DNA of 64,000 nucleotides from UBA7455 sp026713185 (GTDB taxonomy: Bacteria > Pseudomonadota > Gammaproteobacteria > Pseudomonadales > Azotimanducaceae): the NCBI GenBank assembly GCA_963665785.1, contig OY762456.1:2418001-2482000 (forward strand), in the 5' to 3' direction. Under the pieces are notes generated by a model that saw only the letters and a program-made list of their open reading frames with translations, ran no database searches and was not told the DNA's origin. Each line of letters opens with the position of its first letter. Positions within the stretch are counted from its first letter, which is position 1. The position numbers and the translations under genes were made by a program. This document shows, one piece after another, positions 8,872-18,230 of the stretch.

Positions 8872-9270
8872 CCTCTGCGCTGAGCTTTCGATCCTACAGG
8901 CACATCAGCGGCACTCTGGCCGGGATTGCCTCTGTCTCAATACCCAACACGTCATAGAAACGACAGCTTCGCAGTCTCGTAAATGACAGAATGTCGCATT
9001 CATGGCTCATATTCTCACTTGTTTTTACCCTGGTTCAGGTTCCTGCGCTGACTTTCCGGCAGATGACGGCATGACCATCTGCTGTGAGGTGGGACTACAT
9101 CTGAAATCGGGTGGGAAATACTTGGACTGTAGCCCAGAAGTGGCCGAAAAACTCCTGAAAAACTCTACAGCGCACATGCCTCGATCAAGCTGATCCTTGA
9201 CTCTGCCAAATACCTGCAGTGCAAATCCCAGATCATCCAGAAACTCACCATTCATTCTGTAAAGCCTCCC
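8872..9270. other. Region between transposase and tdh
   Basis: No supported gene. The first part is probably the right end of the insertion sequence. A 63-codon frame at 9002-9193 and an overlapping minus-strand frame have no recognisable motif and no good ribosome binding site, so I do not call them. The tdh stop is at its right edge. Confidence 0.4.
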
Positions 9271-10296
9271 CTATTCCCAGTCAAGTATGACTTTACAGGC
9301 GTCGCCTGTATTCATCGCGTCAAAGCCAAACTGAAAATCGTGATAATTCAAACGATGGGTAATCACTGCGGAAATATCCAACCCGGACTCTATCATGACT
9401 GACATCTTGTACCATGTTTCATACATTTCCCGGCCATAGATACCCTTCAATGTCAGCATATTGAAAATTACCGTATTCCAATCAATGGACATATCTTCAC
9501 CGGGTATTCCCAGAATAGCGACTTTCCCACCGTGGCACATATTGGCAAGCAGGTCTCTGAAGCCTAAGGGGTTCCCCGACATTTCAAGCCCCACATCAAA
9601 CCCTTCGGACATACCCAGCTTGTTCTGCACATCAGTTAAACTTTCTGTACGTACATCTACCGCACAGGTGGCGCCAAGCTTTTTAGCCAACTCTAATCTC
9701 GAGGGATTTATATCGGTAATCACGACAAATCTCGCCCCTGCATGTTTGCATACTGCCGTCGCCATTACACCAATAGGTCCAGCGCCAGTGATCAACACGT
9801 CTTCACCCAGCAGGTCGTATTGCAGAGCGGTATGAACAGCGTTACCAAATGGATCAAATAAAGCTGCAATATCCAGATCGATTCCAGGTCTGTGCTCCCA
9901 GACATTGGACATCGGCAGAGCCAGAAACTCGGCAAAAGCACCTGGTCGGTCGACACCGACACTACTGGTCTGGGCACAGAGATGGCGCCGGCCAGCCATG
10001 CAGTTGCGGCAGCGACCGCAGACAACATGCCCCTCACCAGAGACAATTTGACCTGCGTGGAAATCGTTAACATTAGAGCCTGTTTCGACAATTTCACCAA
10101 CAAACTCATGACCTACTACCAACGGTACCGGGATAGTGGCCTGAGCCCAGCTATCCCAGTTATAGATATGCATATCAGTACCGCAGATAGCAGTACGCTT
10201 GATTTTGATTAATACATCATTTATGCCGATTTCGGGTTTCGGCACATCCTCAAGCCATAGTCCTTCTTCGGAATATCGTTTTACCAGTGCCTTCAT
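9271..10296 (-). CDS. tdh: L-threonine 3-dehydrogenase
   Basis: The 341-residue zinc alcohol dehydrogenase-type enzyme matches Tdh from end to end. ICGTDMHIYNWDSWAQ holds the catalytic zinc cysteine and the Tdh-specific sequence, VVGHEFVGEIVETG holds the zinc His-Glu, and CGRCRNCMAGRRHLC gives the four structural-zinc cysteines. LITGAGPIGVMA is the NAD-binding loop. It oxidises L-threonine to 2-amino-3-ketobutyrate with NAD+. The usual partner kbl is not adjacent; the gene stands alone here. E. coli Tdh is also 341 residues, so the start at 10296 is well supported. Confidence 0.96.
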   Translation of the reverse strand: MKALVKRYSEEGLWLEDVPKPEIGINDVLIKIKRTAICGTDMHIYNWDSWAQATIPVPLVVGHEFVGEIVETGSNVNDFHAGQIVSGEGHVVCGRCRNCMAGRRHLCAQTSSVGVDRPGAFAEFLALPMSNVWEHRPGIDLDIAALFDPFGNAVHTALQYDLLGEDVLITGAGPIGVMATAVCKHAGARFVVITDINPSRLELAKKLGATCAVDVRTESLTDVQNKLGMSEGFDVGLEMSGNPLGFRDLLANMCHGGKVAILGIPGEDMSIDWNTVIFNMLTLKGIYGREMYETWYKMSVMIESGLDISAVITHRLNYHDFQFGFDAMNTGDACKVILDWE

Positions 10297-10364
10297 ACTG
10301 GCTTTTGCCTCGCAAAGTTAAAAAAGCAAAATATATTTATAGCTCGCAAACAGTTAACCAGGTC

Positions 10365-10464
10365 CTTGCCTGATTGTGACAACGCACCCTCATCGTTCGG
10401 ATAATTCTTGACGATCTTGCCTGATTGTGACACGCACCTTCATCCTTCGGATAATTTTTGACGA
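10365..10464. repeat. Two-copy direct tandem repeat of about 50 bp
   Basis: A unit beginning CTTGCCTGATTGTGAC and ending near TTCTTGACGA occurs at 10365-10415 and again at 10416-10464, differing at a few bases and by one or two small indels. It lies between the tdh start and the next gene. Divergence between copies shows the duplication is not very recent. Both copies contain TTGAC, so each could carry part of a promoter. Confidence 0.8.
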
Positions 10465-10562
10465 AAATGTATCGCAATCATAGTTTTCTTTTTGAATTAT
10501 ATTCCTGACCTGTCAGGTCTGTTACATTAAAGCCATAAAACTGATATGAAAAATCAAGAAAA

Positions 10563-12257
10563 TTGAAACTGATCCTTTCCTCGCAATACAGGATTCTACC
10601 AGTCATTGTCAGTACGCTGATGATTATCGCCTGCGGTGGTGGAGGAGGTTCTGGCTCAAATCCACCCCCACCGCCAGTAGAACCTCCTGGCGCAGTAACA
10701 CCTGAATTGCAGGCAGAGGATTTCACTGTGGTAGAAGGAGATGCCGGGAGCAGCATTCTGGAAGTGATGGTTTCGCTGTCGGTTGCACCTGCTTCAGAAG
10801 CAGGTGTCGACTACACCACTGAAAATGGTACTGCTGTTTCCGGCGTAGACTACGAATCGAGCCAGGGTCGTCTGACCTTCAGCGAAGGTGAGACCAGTGC
10901 ATTGGTCACAATCACAATAATCGGTGATGAACTCGATGAAGATGAAGAATCGTTATCCTTGATTTTCAGCAACCCCGACAATATTTCCCTGACGACAACG
11001 ATGGTGCAAGGGATCATCATGGATGACGATGAACCCCCGGAAGTTATGATTGACGATGCTGAGATCACAGAAGGTGATGAAGGCACATCGCTGTTGGTGT
11101 TTAATCTGAGGCTGTCTACCCCAAGCGGCCGCAGCATCACAGTCGATTTTGCTACTGAAGATGATACTGCAACAGTAGAGGACAACGACTACGAGGCTTT
11201 AACCGGTACCTTAACGATTGACCCCGGGTCTATTGGCGGCAGTATCGAGATCCAGGTGAACGGAGATGAGAAGGTTGAAAGCAACGAGACCCTGATCGTC
11301 AAACTGCTGGGCGGAACTCATGTCTCAATTGCAGATGACACCGCCGAGGGTCGAGTGTTTGACAATGACGGTCCGGCATTATCGGGTCTCAGTTCCCGGC
11401 GGTTGAATCTTACCTGTATCGCCCCAGAACGTCCTGTGGTTAGTGCGGTGGTAAATATTGAAGCAGTGTTCTCTGATCTCTCGGTACTCTCCAAGCCAGT
11501 CTCACTGGTTCAGGCGCCGGGAGACCCTGCCACCTGGTACGTCGCACAACAGGATGGTGTTGTGCTTCGCTTCAGTAACAGTACTGATGTCAGTTCAACA
11601 ACAACCTTCATTGATATCAGTGATGTGGCGGATAACAGCTCCTCGGAAACCGGTCTGCTGGGTATAGCCTTTCATCCCGGCTACGCCAGCAATGGCTTTG
11701 TTTATCTCTCCTACACCGAAACGGGATTCACTTCTGTGCTGGCGAGATATCAGCGCCTGAATGGTGGACAGAACCTGGACCCCGGCAGCGAGGTACGTCT
11801 GTTGACGATGGGTCAACCATACAGTAATCACAATGGCGGTCACATCTCCTTTGGCCCGGATGGGTACCTGTACTTTTCCCTTGGCGATGGGGGTTTTGCC
11901 GGTGACCCGGGTGACCGCGCACAAAACATCAATAATCTTTTCGGCACAATGTTGCGCATTGATGTGAACAGTGGTTCACCTTATGGAATTCCTGCTGACA
12001 ATCCCTTTTTTAATAACCCGCTCTGCGATAGCGGCTCTTCTTCGACAGCCTGCCCGGAGATTTATGCCTGGGGTCTGCGCAATCCCTGGCGATGGCATTT
12101 TGATGCTGCGACTGGCGAACTCTGGCTTGGAGACGTAGGACAGGACAGATTTGAAGAGATCGACATCATTGAGTCCGGTGGCAACTACGGCTGGCGATGC
12201 CGGGAGGGAATGCATGATTTTAATAGCGCCGGTGTCTGCCCGGACGGGCCTGGTTGA
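10563..12257 (+). CDS. Calx-beta/sugar dehydrogenase lipoprotein, N-terminal part (frameshifted)
   Basis: Translation likely starts at TTG 10563, giving a lipoprotein signal with lipobox LMIIACGG, then a Gly- and Pro-rich linker. Two Calx-beta domains follow (about residues 50-155 and 160-270), each ending in DDD/DND and containing the VDYTTENGTAVSGVDYE type of strand. A beta-propeller of the PQQ-dependent glucose/sorbosone dehydrogenase family begins near 300 (GLLGIAFHPGYASNGFVYLSY, NHNGGHISFGPDGYLYFSLGDG). The frame stops at TGA 12255, in the middle of the propeller (NYGWRCREGMHDF). The matching continuation is in the next frame from about 12250. The intact protein would be an outer-membrane or periplasmic sugar or alcohol dehydrogenase with its own cytochrome. 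A sequencing error or a real mutation could each explain the break. Confidence 0.8.
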   Translation: MKLILSSQYRILPVIVSTLMIIACGGGGGSGSNPPPPPVEPPGAVTPELQAEDFTVVEGDAGSSILEVMVSLSVAPASEAGVDYTTENGTAVSGVDYESSQGRLTFSEGETSALVTITIIGDELDEDEESLSLIFSNPDNISLTTTMVQGIIMDDDEPPEVMIDDAEITEGDEGTSLLVFNLRLSTPSGRSITVDFATEDDTATVEDNDYEALTGTLTIDPGSIGGSIEIQVNGDEKVESNETLIVKLLGGTHVSIADDTAEGRVFDNDGPALSGLSSRRLNLTCIAPERPVVSAVVNIEAVFSDLSVLSKPVSLVQAPGDPATWYVAQQDGVVLRFSNSTDVSSTTTFIDISDVADNSSSETGLLGIAFHPGYASNGFVYLSYTETGFTSVLARYQRLNGGQNLDPGSEVRLLTMGQPYSNHNGGHISFGPDGYLYFSLGDGGFAGDPGDRAQNINNLFGTMLRIDVNSGSPYGIPADNPFFNNPLCDSGSSSTACPEIYAWGLRNPWRWHFDAATGELWLGDVGQDRFEEIDIIESGGNYGWRCREGMHDFNSAGVCPDGPG

Positions 12258-13461
12258 CCCGGTCATCGAATATGATGCGAACGAAGGCAATTCCGTTACC
12301 GGCGGGTTCGTTTATCGTGGCAGTGCAATTCCAGAGTTGACAGGACGTTATGTGTTCGCTGACTTTGAACGGGGCAGGATCTTCGCTTCTGTAGCTGATG
12401 GTTTTGGCGGTTACGACTACGAGGTAATGCTTGAGACCAACCTGAATATCGTATCGTTTGCGGAGGAACCTGGCGGCGAACTGCTGGTGCTGAATTACGG
12501 TGGTGATATCCATCGAATCGTTCAGGGCAGCGGCGTCTTGAATAACACCATTGCCAACCTGCTCTCCGAATCGGGTTGTACTCACCCGATGGATGCGACA
12601 ATACCTTATTCCGGTCTTATGCCTTATAACATCAATGCGCCATTCTGGTCAGACGGTGCTTCCAAGGAACGCTACTTTGCGATACCCGATGGCAGCACCA
12701 TCGACGTCGATGAGCATGGCGACTGGCAATTCCCAATCGGTTCAGTGCTGGTAAAACATTTCCGGCTGGTGGGGCAACTCTTTGAAACACGACTGTTCAT
12801 GCGACACACAGATGGTAGCTGGGCCGGTTACACCTATGAATGGAATGATGAGGGGACAGACGCAGAACGGGTGGTCGGTGGAAAAAGGAAGACCATCAAC
12901 GGCCAGCAATGGACCTACCCCAGCGAGTCCCAATGCATGTCCTGCCATACACAGGCAGCGGGTTTTAGCCTCGGGTTGGAACATCGTCAGCTAAATCTCG
13001 ACTTCAATTATCCTGAATCCGGTATCACCGCCAACCAGTTGGTGACTGCTGAAACAATTGGATTATTGACTGCGCCACTGGGAAACGTCCCTCAATTACT
13101 GCCGCAGCTGACTGCCCCGGGCAATACTGGTGCGGGTCTGATGGATAGGTCCCGGGCTTATCTGCACACTAATTGTGCCAATTGTCACCAGCCCACCGGA
13201 CCGACTCCGACGAATATCGACCTTCGTGAATCCACGCCATTTACCGCAAGCGGTACCTGCAACCAGGCGCCCATTTCGGGTGATCTGGGCATTTCCGATG
13301 CGAGTATCCTGAAACCGGGTGACCCGGCGGCGTCACTTCTGCTGCGTCGTGCAGAAAGGCGGGATGTACACGGTATGCCGCCTCTGGCCAGCAGTCTTGT
13401 AGATACTGCCGGAGTCGCTCTGCTTCAGAACTGGATTGAGTCACTCGACAGTTGTCAGTGA
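12151..13461 (+). CDS. Sugar dehydrogenase/diheme cytochrome, C-terminal part (frameshifted)
   Basis: Homology resumes at about 12250 with LVDPVIEYDANEGNSVTGG, the direct continuation of the propeller broken at 12257, so the two frames are one gene with a single +1 shift near 12249 (GGGCCTGGTTGAC). The earlier ATG at 12151 is only where this frame opens. After the propeller ends (GGDIHRIVQ), the region from about 12540 is a conserved cytochrome-associated domain of the SO2930-like type (INAPFWSDGASKERY), followed by two CxxCH haem c sites: CMSCH near 12943 and CANCH near 13176. MPPL near the end could supply the methionine ligand. Electrons from sugar oxidation would pass to these haems. Confidence 0.8.
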   Translation: MKRSTSLSPVATTAGDAGRECMILIAPVSARTGLVDPVIEYDANEGNSVTGGFVYRGSAIPELTGRYVFADFERGRIFASVADGFGGYDYEVMLETNLNIVSFAEEPGGELLVLNYGGDIHRIVQGSGVLNNTIANLLSESGCTHPMDATIPYSGLMPYNINAPFWSDGASKERYFAIPDGSTIDVDEHGDWQFPIGSVLVKHFRLVGQLFETRLFMRHTDGSWAGYTYEWNDEGTDAERVVGGKRKTINGQQWTYPSESQCMSCHTQAAGFSLGLEHRQLNLDFNYPESGITANQLVTAETIGLLTAPLGNVPQLLPQLTAPGNTGAGLMDRSRAYLHTNCANCHQPTGPTPTNIDLRESTPFTASGTCNQAPISGDLGISDASILKPGDPAASLLLRRAERRDVHGMPPLASSLVDTAGVALLQNWIESLDSCQ

Positions 13462-13553
13462 CAGCAGGCAATATATGGTCCGGCCAAAAAATATAAGTCC
13501 AGTACGCGAAAAGTGGATTTATATGAACATCATATAAGCACAGGCACAATCGA

Positions 13554-14630
13554 GTGATTTTAAATCTTTGGAACATCTTTACCAGACAATCACTATTTGT
13601 AATATCGATGTTAGTGTTTGCGCTAACAACCATACCCCACCAGGCAATTGCAAAAACGACAATCACTTTTGGTTCCTGTATCGACAATGACAAACCTGAT
13701 CATTCCATCTGGCAATCAATCATTGCGACAAACCCTCAAGCCATGATCTTTTTAGGTGACAATGTATACGCCCCTACGATCTTTTCTACTTTGTTACCTG
13801 ATGTGGGATTACTGAAATCTGAATATGAAAAACTCGGGAGTTCTCCGGGGTTCTTACAACTCAAACAAAACACTGAGTTCTTCGCAATCTGGGATGATCA
13901 TGACTACGGTTTGAACGACAGCGGTGCTGACTTCGAGCTGAAGGATGAATCCCAAAAAGTCTTCATGGATTTTTGGGAAGTGCACCCCTCAAGTGAACGG
14001 TACAAGTCTCCCGGCGCCTACGATTCCTCCTCTTTCACCGTCGGTGAACTCACCGTACAACTTTTACTGCTGGACACCAGGTATTTTCGTTCGCCCATAT
14101 TAAATGGCGACACTACCGAAGAGTGTCCCACCAGAAACTATATTCCCAATAACGATTTAAATGCCACCATACTGGGCGAAGATCAGTGGCGCTGGCTGGA
14201 ACAAAAACTTGGTGAAGCTGCTGACCTTCACATTTTGGCCAGTAGCATTCAAGTGATCCCCAACCAACATTGCTGGGAACGATGGGGAACCATGCCAGGC
14301 GAGAGAAAACGGCTATTCGACCTCATTCGAAGCACAAAAGCGCACGTTGTCATTATCAGTGGTGACCGTCATTTGGGGGAAATCAGTCTCTTACCCCGGG
14401 ACGACGCGCTTGGCGTTGGGTATCCATTGATTGAAGTTACTTCAAGTCCCATCTCTTCACAGTCAGGATTCGGCAAAGACGAACTCAATGACTACCGTGT
14501 CGGTACAGACAACATGCGGGAAAGTAACTTTGGCGTTTTGGTTTTCGACGAAGTGGCCAATACTGTGACGGCTGAACTACGTGGGACCGATGGAACTGTT
14601 CTGGAATCTGTAAGAATTTTTTCCAGGTGA
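13554..14630 (+). CDS. PhoD-like metallophosphatase, exported
   Basis: The 358-residue protein starts at GTG 13554 and has an N-terminal hydrophobic segment (SLFVISMLVFALTTIPHQAIA) that looks like a cleavable signal peptide. The catalytic metal motifs of the PhoD/alkaline phosphatase D family are present: FGSCID, IFLGDNVYAP (GDxxY), FAIWDDHDYGLNDSG (WDDHDYGxND) and VVIISGDRHLGEIS (SGDxH). The family hydrolyses phosphodiesters and monoesters using Fe3+/Ca2+ in the periplasm or outside. The length is shorter than Bacillus PhoD because the N-terminal Ig-like domain is missing, which is usual for the proteobacterial subgroup. No Pho box was recognised upstream. Confidence 0.87.
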   Translation: MILNLWNIFTRQSLFVISMLVFALTTIPHQAIAKTTITFGSCIDNDKPDHSIWQSIIATNPQAMIFLGDNVYAPTIFSTLLPDVGLLKSEYEKLGSSPGFLQLKQNTEFFAIWDDHDYGLNDSGADFELKDESQKVFMDFWEVHPSSERYKSPGAYDSSSFTVGELTVQLLLLDTRYFRSPILNGDTTEECPTRNYIPNNDLNATILGEDQWRWLEQKLGEAADLHILASSIQVIPNQHCWERWGTMPGERKRLFDLIRSTKAHVVIISGDRHLGEISLLPRDDALGVGYPLIEVTSSPISSQSGFGKDELNDYRVGTDNMRESNFGVLVFDEVANTVTAELRGTDGTVLESVRIFSR

Positions 14631-14712
14631 TACCTGTATCGCTTGAATAACTGTGTCGTGGCATCAGACGAGCCAGGTGTGGTCGAGGATGGACCTTACT
14701 TTGGAGCCATAT

Positions 14713-15072
14713 TCAGTCTCGGGTCAACACTTCCATCAGGTGGCTATCCCTGTCTCTCCAATAGAAGCCACGACCTCCCGATCGATGGTTTAGTTCACCA
14801 TTATCCGGTGTTCGAGGCCCTGAACCATACTGAATCCCGGCTGCCTGGATTCGTGCAAAGATGCCGTCGAATTCCACATCACTCACTTTAAATGCGTAGT
14901 GCTGACGGGTAAATTCGGTCGCTTTGTCGAAATCCAGGGTCAGCGCGCTGTTTATCTTTACCGGAGCAAAGTGTCCCATGGGTCCCTCGTAGGCAAGACC
15001 CATTATCTCTGCAAAGAATTTTGCCGAAGCCTCGTGGTCCAAGGCGGGAACAATAGTGTGATTGAGTTCCAT
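14713..15072 (-). CDS. VOC (glyoxalase/bleomycin resistance) superfamily protein
   Basis: This 119-residue single-module protein starts with MELNHTIVPALDHEASAKFFAEIMGL, the typical first strand and helix of a vicinal-oxygen-chelate fold with the metal-binding His at position 5. A second strand set contains HYAFKVSD and the end contains GFYWRDRDSHLMEVLTRD, whose Glu is the usual last metal ligand. Members include glyoxalase I, dioxygenases and antibiotic-binding proteins; nothing here decides which. It lies just downstream of the GacA-like regulator on the same strand but about 90 bp away. Confidence 0.8.
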   Translation of the reverse strand: MELNHTIVPALDHEASAKFFAEIMGLAYEGPMGHFAPVKINSALTLDFDKATEFTRQHYAFKVSDVEFDGIFARIQAAGIQYGSGPRTPDNGELNHRSGGRGFYWRDRDSHLMEVLTRD

Positions 15073-15158
15073 ACAGATTCCTGTGAAGTGTCGTTTCAGC
15101 TAATAATTGGATATCAGCATGATTGTGTCCGTAACCTCTCTGCGCCAGTGTTACCTAA

Positions 15159-15806
15159 TCATCCACTTGCCTCAATATCGATTAAGCCATGCTTGATTGA
15201 CAGTTTGGTTAATCCGACATCATTCGGTACACCGAGTTTTTCGAAAATCCGATAACGATAACTGTTGATTGTCTTGGGACTCAAAGAGAGCTGTTCAGAA
15301 ATGTCGGTCACTCTGTGTCCCATGATGACCATCAAAGTAATCTGCATTTCTCTGCTCGATAACGCTTCGAAAGGAGATGTGTGTCGATCATTAAAAGGCC
15401 GCAGAGCAAGTTGTTGAGCAACATCCGAGCTAATATAGCGCTGGCCGGATACGACTTTTCTTATAGCACGCACCATCTCTTCAACATCCGCTCTCTTGGT
15501 GATATAACCGCTTACACCCACCTTGAACAGCTTTGATGGATAAGGTTCGTCTTCATACACTGTCACGGCAATAATCTTGAGTTGATCTTTAACACGGAGA
15601 CAGCGTCGGGTTGCCTCTAGGCCGCCAATACCCGGCATCTGTATATCCATCAGAACAACATCGGGGTCTAATACCCTGACTTTCTCAATTGCCTCTTCAC
15701 CACATGCCGCGTCACCAACGATACAGATTTCTTCGATATCATCCAGGAGACGGATAGTTCCAACACGAACCAGATTATGGTCATCAACCACTAATACCTT
15801 TATCAC
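15159..15806 (-). CDS. uvrY: GacA/UvrY-type response regulator
   Basis: The 215-residue protein has a receiver domain with the acidic pair VDDH at residues 7-10, the phospho-acceptor Asp in VVLMDIQMPG near 54, and the conserved Lys in GYITKRAD. A LuxR/NarL-type helix-turn-helix follows (LSSREMQITLMVIMGHRVTDISEQLSLSPKTINSYRYRIFEKL). Spacing and sequence resemble GacA/UvrY, which with the BarA/GacS kinase turns on CsrB-type small RNAs in gammaproteobacteria. In many relatives the gene sits directly before uvrC; here it is 9 kb away. The partner kinase is not in the window. Confidence 0.85.
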   Translation of the reverse strand: MIKVLVVDDHNLVRVGTIRLLDDIEEICIVGDAACGEEAIEKVRVLDPDVVLMDIQMPGIGGLEATRRCLRVKDQLKIIAVTVYEDEPYPSKLFKVGVSGYITKRADVEEMVRAIRKVVSGQRYISSDVAQQLALRPFNDRHTSPFEALSSREMQITLMVIMGHRVTDISEQLSLSPKTINSYRYRIFEKLGVPNDVGLTKLSIKHGLIDIEASG

Positions 15807-15955
15807 AAATATCCCTCTGTTATTGATTCATAAAAATTGCCCATGTGCTTAACATAAACCTGAGAGGCAATTATTGAAAGCCAGCAGATTACCTCAATGG
15901 TTCTGGTGCTTTCTCTACAATGAGATAGATTATATCCTACATTATGTAAGAGATA

Positions 15956-17131
15956 TCAGCGTCCTGTAAAAGCCTGCAGCCCAGTCTGCGCTCTCCCAAG
16001 GATCAGGGCGTGAATATCATGTGTCCCTTCATAGGTATTCACGGTCTCAAGATTCATGACATGGCGGATTACATGGTATTCGTCAGAGATACCGTTTCCA
16101 CCATGCATATCTCTTGCCATTCTGGCAATGTCCAGGGCTTTGCCGCAATTATTGCGCTTCATGAGTGAGATATTTTCAACTGGACATTTATCTTCATCCA
16201 TCAATCGACCCAGGCGTAAACACCCTTGCAACCCTATAGAAATTTCTGTTTGCATATCAGCCAGTTTCTTTTGTACTAACTGGTTTGCCGCCAAGGGTCG
16301 ACCAAACTGATACCGATCCAGCGTGTACTGCCTTGCGGCATGCCAGCAGAATTCCGCAGCACCTATTGCACCCCATGTAATGCCAAATCGTGCTTTGTTC
16401 AGGCAACTGAAAGGACCACCAAGTCCGGATGCACCAGGAAGCAGGTTCTCTTCCGGTACTTCCACGTTGTCCAGTACGATTTCACCTGTCACCGATGCAC
16501 GAAGGCTGAATTTACCTTCAATCTTCGGAGTTGAGAATCCGGACATGCCCCGTTCTACAATAAATCCTCGAATGACACCGTTGAGTTTGGCCCAGACAAC
16601 GGCTATATCCGCGATCGGGGAATTGGAAATCCACATCTTGGCGCCGTTCAGAACGTAGCCCTCACTGATTTTATCCGCCCTTGTGATCATACTGCCGGGA
16701 TCAGACCCATGGTCCGGTTCCGTCAGGCCGAAACAACCAACCCACTCCCCTTTTGCCAGTCTTGGCAGATATTTCTGTCGCTGTTCAACGGTGCCGAAAG
16801 TAAATATCGGATGCATGACCAAAGATGATTGCACACTCATGGCTGATCGATAGCCGCTGTCGACGCGTTCTATTTCACGTGCTACCAGACCATAAGATAC
16901 GTAATTGACGTTGGCACAGCCGTATTTTTCCGGCAGAGTCGCACCGAGCAAACCCAGAGAACCCATTTCATTCATGATTTCCCGATGAAAAAACTCATCA
17001 CGATTAGCCTGCTGAATTCGTGGCATTAGTTTTTCCTGTGCATAATCCCGGGCTGAATCGCGGACCAGACGCTCGTCCTCACTCAGTTGATCATCCAGAA
17101 AAAAGGGGTCGTCCCATTTAAAATCAGCCAT
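15956..17131 (-). CDS. gcdH: Glutaryl-CoA dehydrogenase
   Basis: This acyl-CoA dehydrogenase starts best at Met 17131 (MADFKWDDPFFLDDQLSEDE), since GcdH proteins begin with FxWxDPL and LTEEE; the frame is open to 17188. The FAD/substrate signatures CFGLTEPDHGSDPGSM and the C-terminal NTYEGTHDIHALILGRA are present, with the catalytic glutamate in TYEGTHD. The enzyme oxidises and decarboxylates glutaryl-CoA to crotonyl-CoA, in lysine, tryptophan and some aromatic degradation. Length is about 391 residues, as expected. No glutarate pathway genes flank it, although a CaiB-type CoA-transferase lies elsewhere in the window. Confidence 0.93.
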   Translation of the reverse strand: MADFKWDDPFFLDDQLSEDERLVRDSARDYAQEKLMPRIQQANRDEFFHREIMNEMGSLGLLGATLPEKYGCANVNYVSYGLVAREIERVDSGYRSAMSVQSSLVMHPIFTFGTVEQRQKYLPRLAKGEWVGCFGLTEPDHGSDPGSMITRADKISEGYVLNGAKMWISNSPIADIAVVWAKLNGVIRGFIVERGMSGFSTPKIEGKFSLRASVTGEIVLDNVEVPEENLLPGASGLGGPFSCLNKARFGITWGAIGAAEFCWHAARQYTLDRYQFGRPLAANQLVQKKLADMQTEISIGLQGCLRLGRLMDEDKCPVENISLMKRNNCGKALDIARMARDMHGGNGISDEYHVIRHVMNLETVNTYEGTHDIHALILGRAQTGLQAFTGR

Positions 17132-17377
17132 TACACCAGTACTCTTCAGCATTCGGGAAAGCGCACTATTGTAGCGACTTAACAACATGGCTGCACCCGT
17201 TGTATCAGCCCGGTGAATTCGTTAACACTTTCCCGCCTTAAGTCATCTCTGCAGTTCAGAATGGCAGGAAGTGGCAGGAATTGCTGCTAATATGGGATAG
17301 ATTGAAGATGTCTGATTCCGCCAAGCCGGAAACCAGAGTAAGGTAGTTTTGAATAATATGCATGTTGCAGTAGGAAG

Positions 17378-18196
17378 ATGAAAGGATATTCGACACAGGA
17401 TGTCGCTGAATTACTGAATTTACCGAAGGAGACCATTCGGGAGATTGCCCGTTCCGGAATAATCGATCCCGAGCGCACGACACAGAATCACTATCGGTTC
17501 AGTTTTCAGGACATCGTCATCTTGCGCACAGCAGGAGAATTGCTGAGTGCAGGGGTTCGCAAGGCTACGATCAACAAGTCGCTCATCCAGATGAAACGGC
17601 GTCTGCCCCCAGAGCGCTCTTTGTCTTCGTTTCGTATCTCCGGTGATGGCGGTGCAGTCGTCATCCTTGAAGGTGATCGGGTACTGAATGCGGAATCTGG
17701 ACAAATCCATTTCAATTTTGCGGTTGCGGAACTTGCCGGAACAGTAGCTCCACTGGCAAAGCAAGCAGCCGAGGAAGCAGAATCACGGGATCACCTGAGT
17801 AGTGATGACTGGTTTGACCTGGGCGTTGACCTGGAAGCAGTGAGTCCTGAAGATGCACCTGCAGCATATCTGAGAGCACTGGAACTGGACCCGTATCACA
17901 GTGATGCACACGTCAATATTGGTCGTCTGCTGCAGGAAGCCGGTGATTATATTGCTGCACAAGACCATTACGAACAAGCACTCGACACCGATCCTGATAA
18001 TTTATTGGCGACATTCAATCTGGGTACCCTCCTTGAAGATATGGGACGCATTGATGAAGCAATTTCCGTCTATAAACAGGCATCGTCGTTTCCTGATGCG
18101 CACTACAATCTTTCCCGATTATACGAACTCGTAGGGCAACATGCAGACGCATTAAGACATCTCAAAGCGTACAGAAGTCTGATTGACCCAGCATAG
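17378..18196 (+). CDS. MerR-type HTH protein with TPR repeats
   Basis: The N-terminal 70 residues form a MerR-like winged helix (GYSTQDVAELLNLPKETIREIARSGII, then YRFSFQDIVILRTAGELLSAGV). A middle segment of about 65 residues (GDGGAVVILEGDRVLNAESGQIHFNF) is conserved-looking but unassigned. From about residue 145 there are three or four TPR units (AAYLRALELDPYHSDAHVNIGRLLQEAGDY and repeats). No metal- or drug-binding domain is seen, so signals are more likely sensed through protein partners bound by the TPR. Similar MerR-TPR fusions exist in proteobacteria but their targets are not known to me. It is transcribed away from gcdH. Confidence 0.78.
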   Translation: MKGYSTQDVAELLNLPKETIREIARSGIIDPERTTQNHYRFSFQDIVILRTAGELLSAGVRKATINKSLIQMKRRLPPERSLSSFRISGDGGAVVILEGDRVLNAESGQIHFNFAVAELAGTVAPLAKQAAEEAESRDHLSSDDWFDLGVDLEAVSPEDAPAAYLRALELDPYHSDAHVNIGRLLQEAGDYIAAQDHYEQALDTDPDNLLATFNLGTLLEDMGRIDEAISVYKQASSFPDAHYNLSRLYELVGQHADALRHLKAYRSLIDPA

Positions 18197-18230
18197 TCTG
18201 GACCAGGACAGCACAGTTACAATCCGGCAA

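Noticed and set aside
7321..9010. Similar sequences near 7325 and 8982 as inverted ends of the first insertion sequence
   Set aside because: The resemblance is in direct, not inverted, orientation and is weak, so element limits were left open.
9002..9193. 63-codon frame after the transposase
   Set aside because: No motif, no ribosome binding site and overlap with an equally meaningless frame on the other strand.
12250..12260. TGA at 12255-12257 considered as a fourth selenocysteine codon
   Set aside because: The homologous continuation is in another frame, so it is a frameshift; no catalytic cysteine is expected there.
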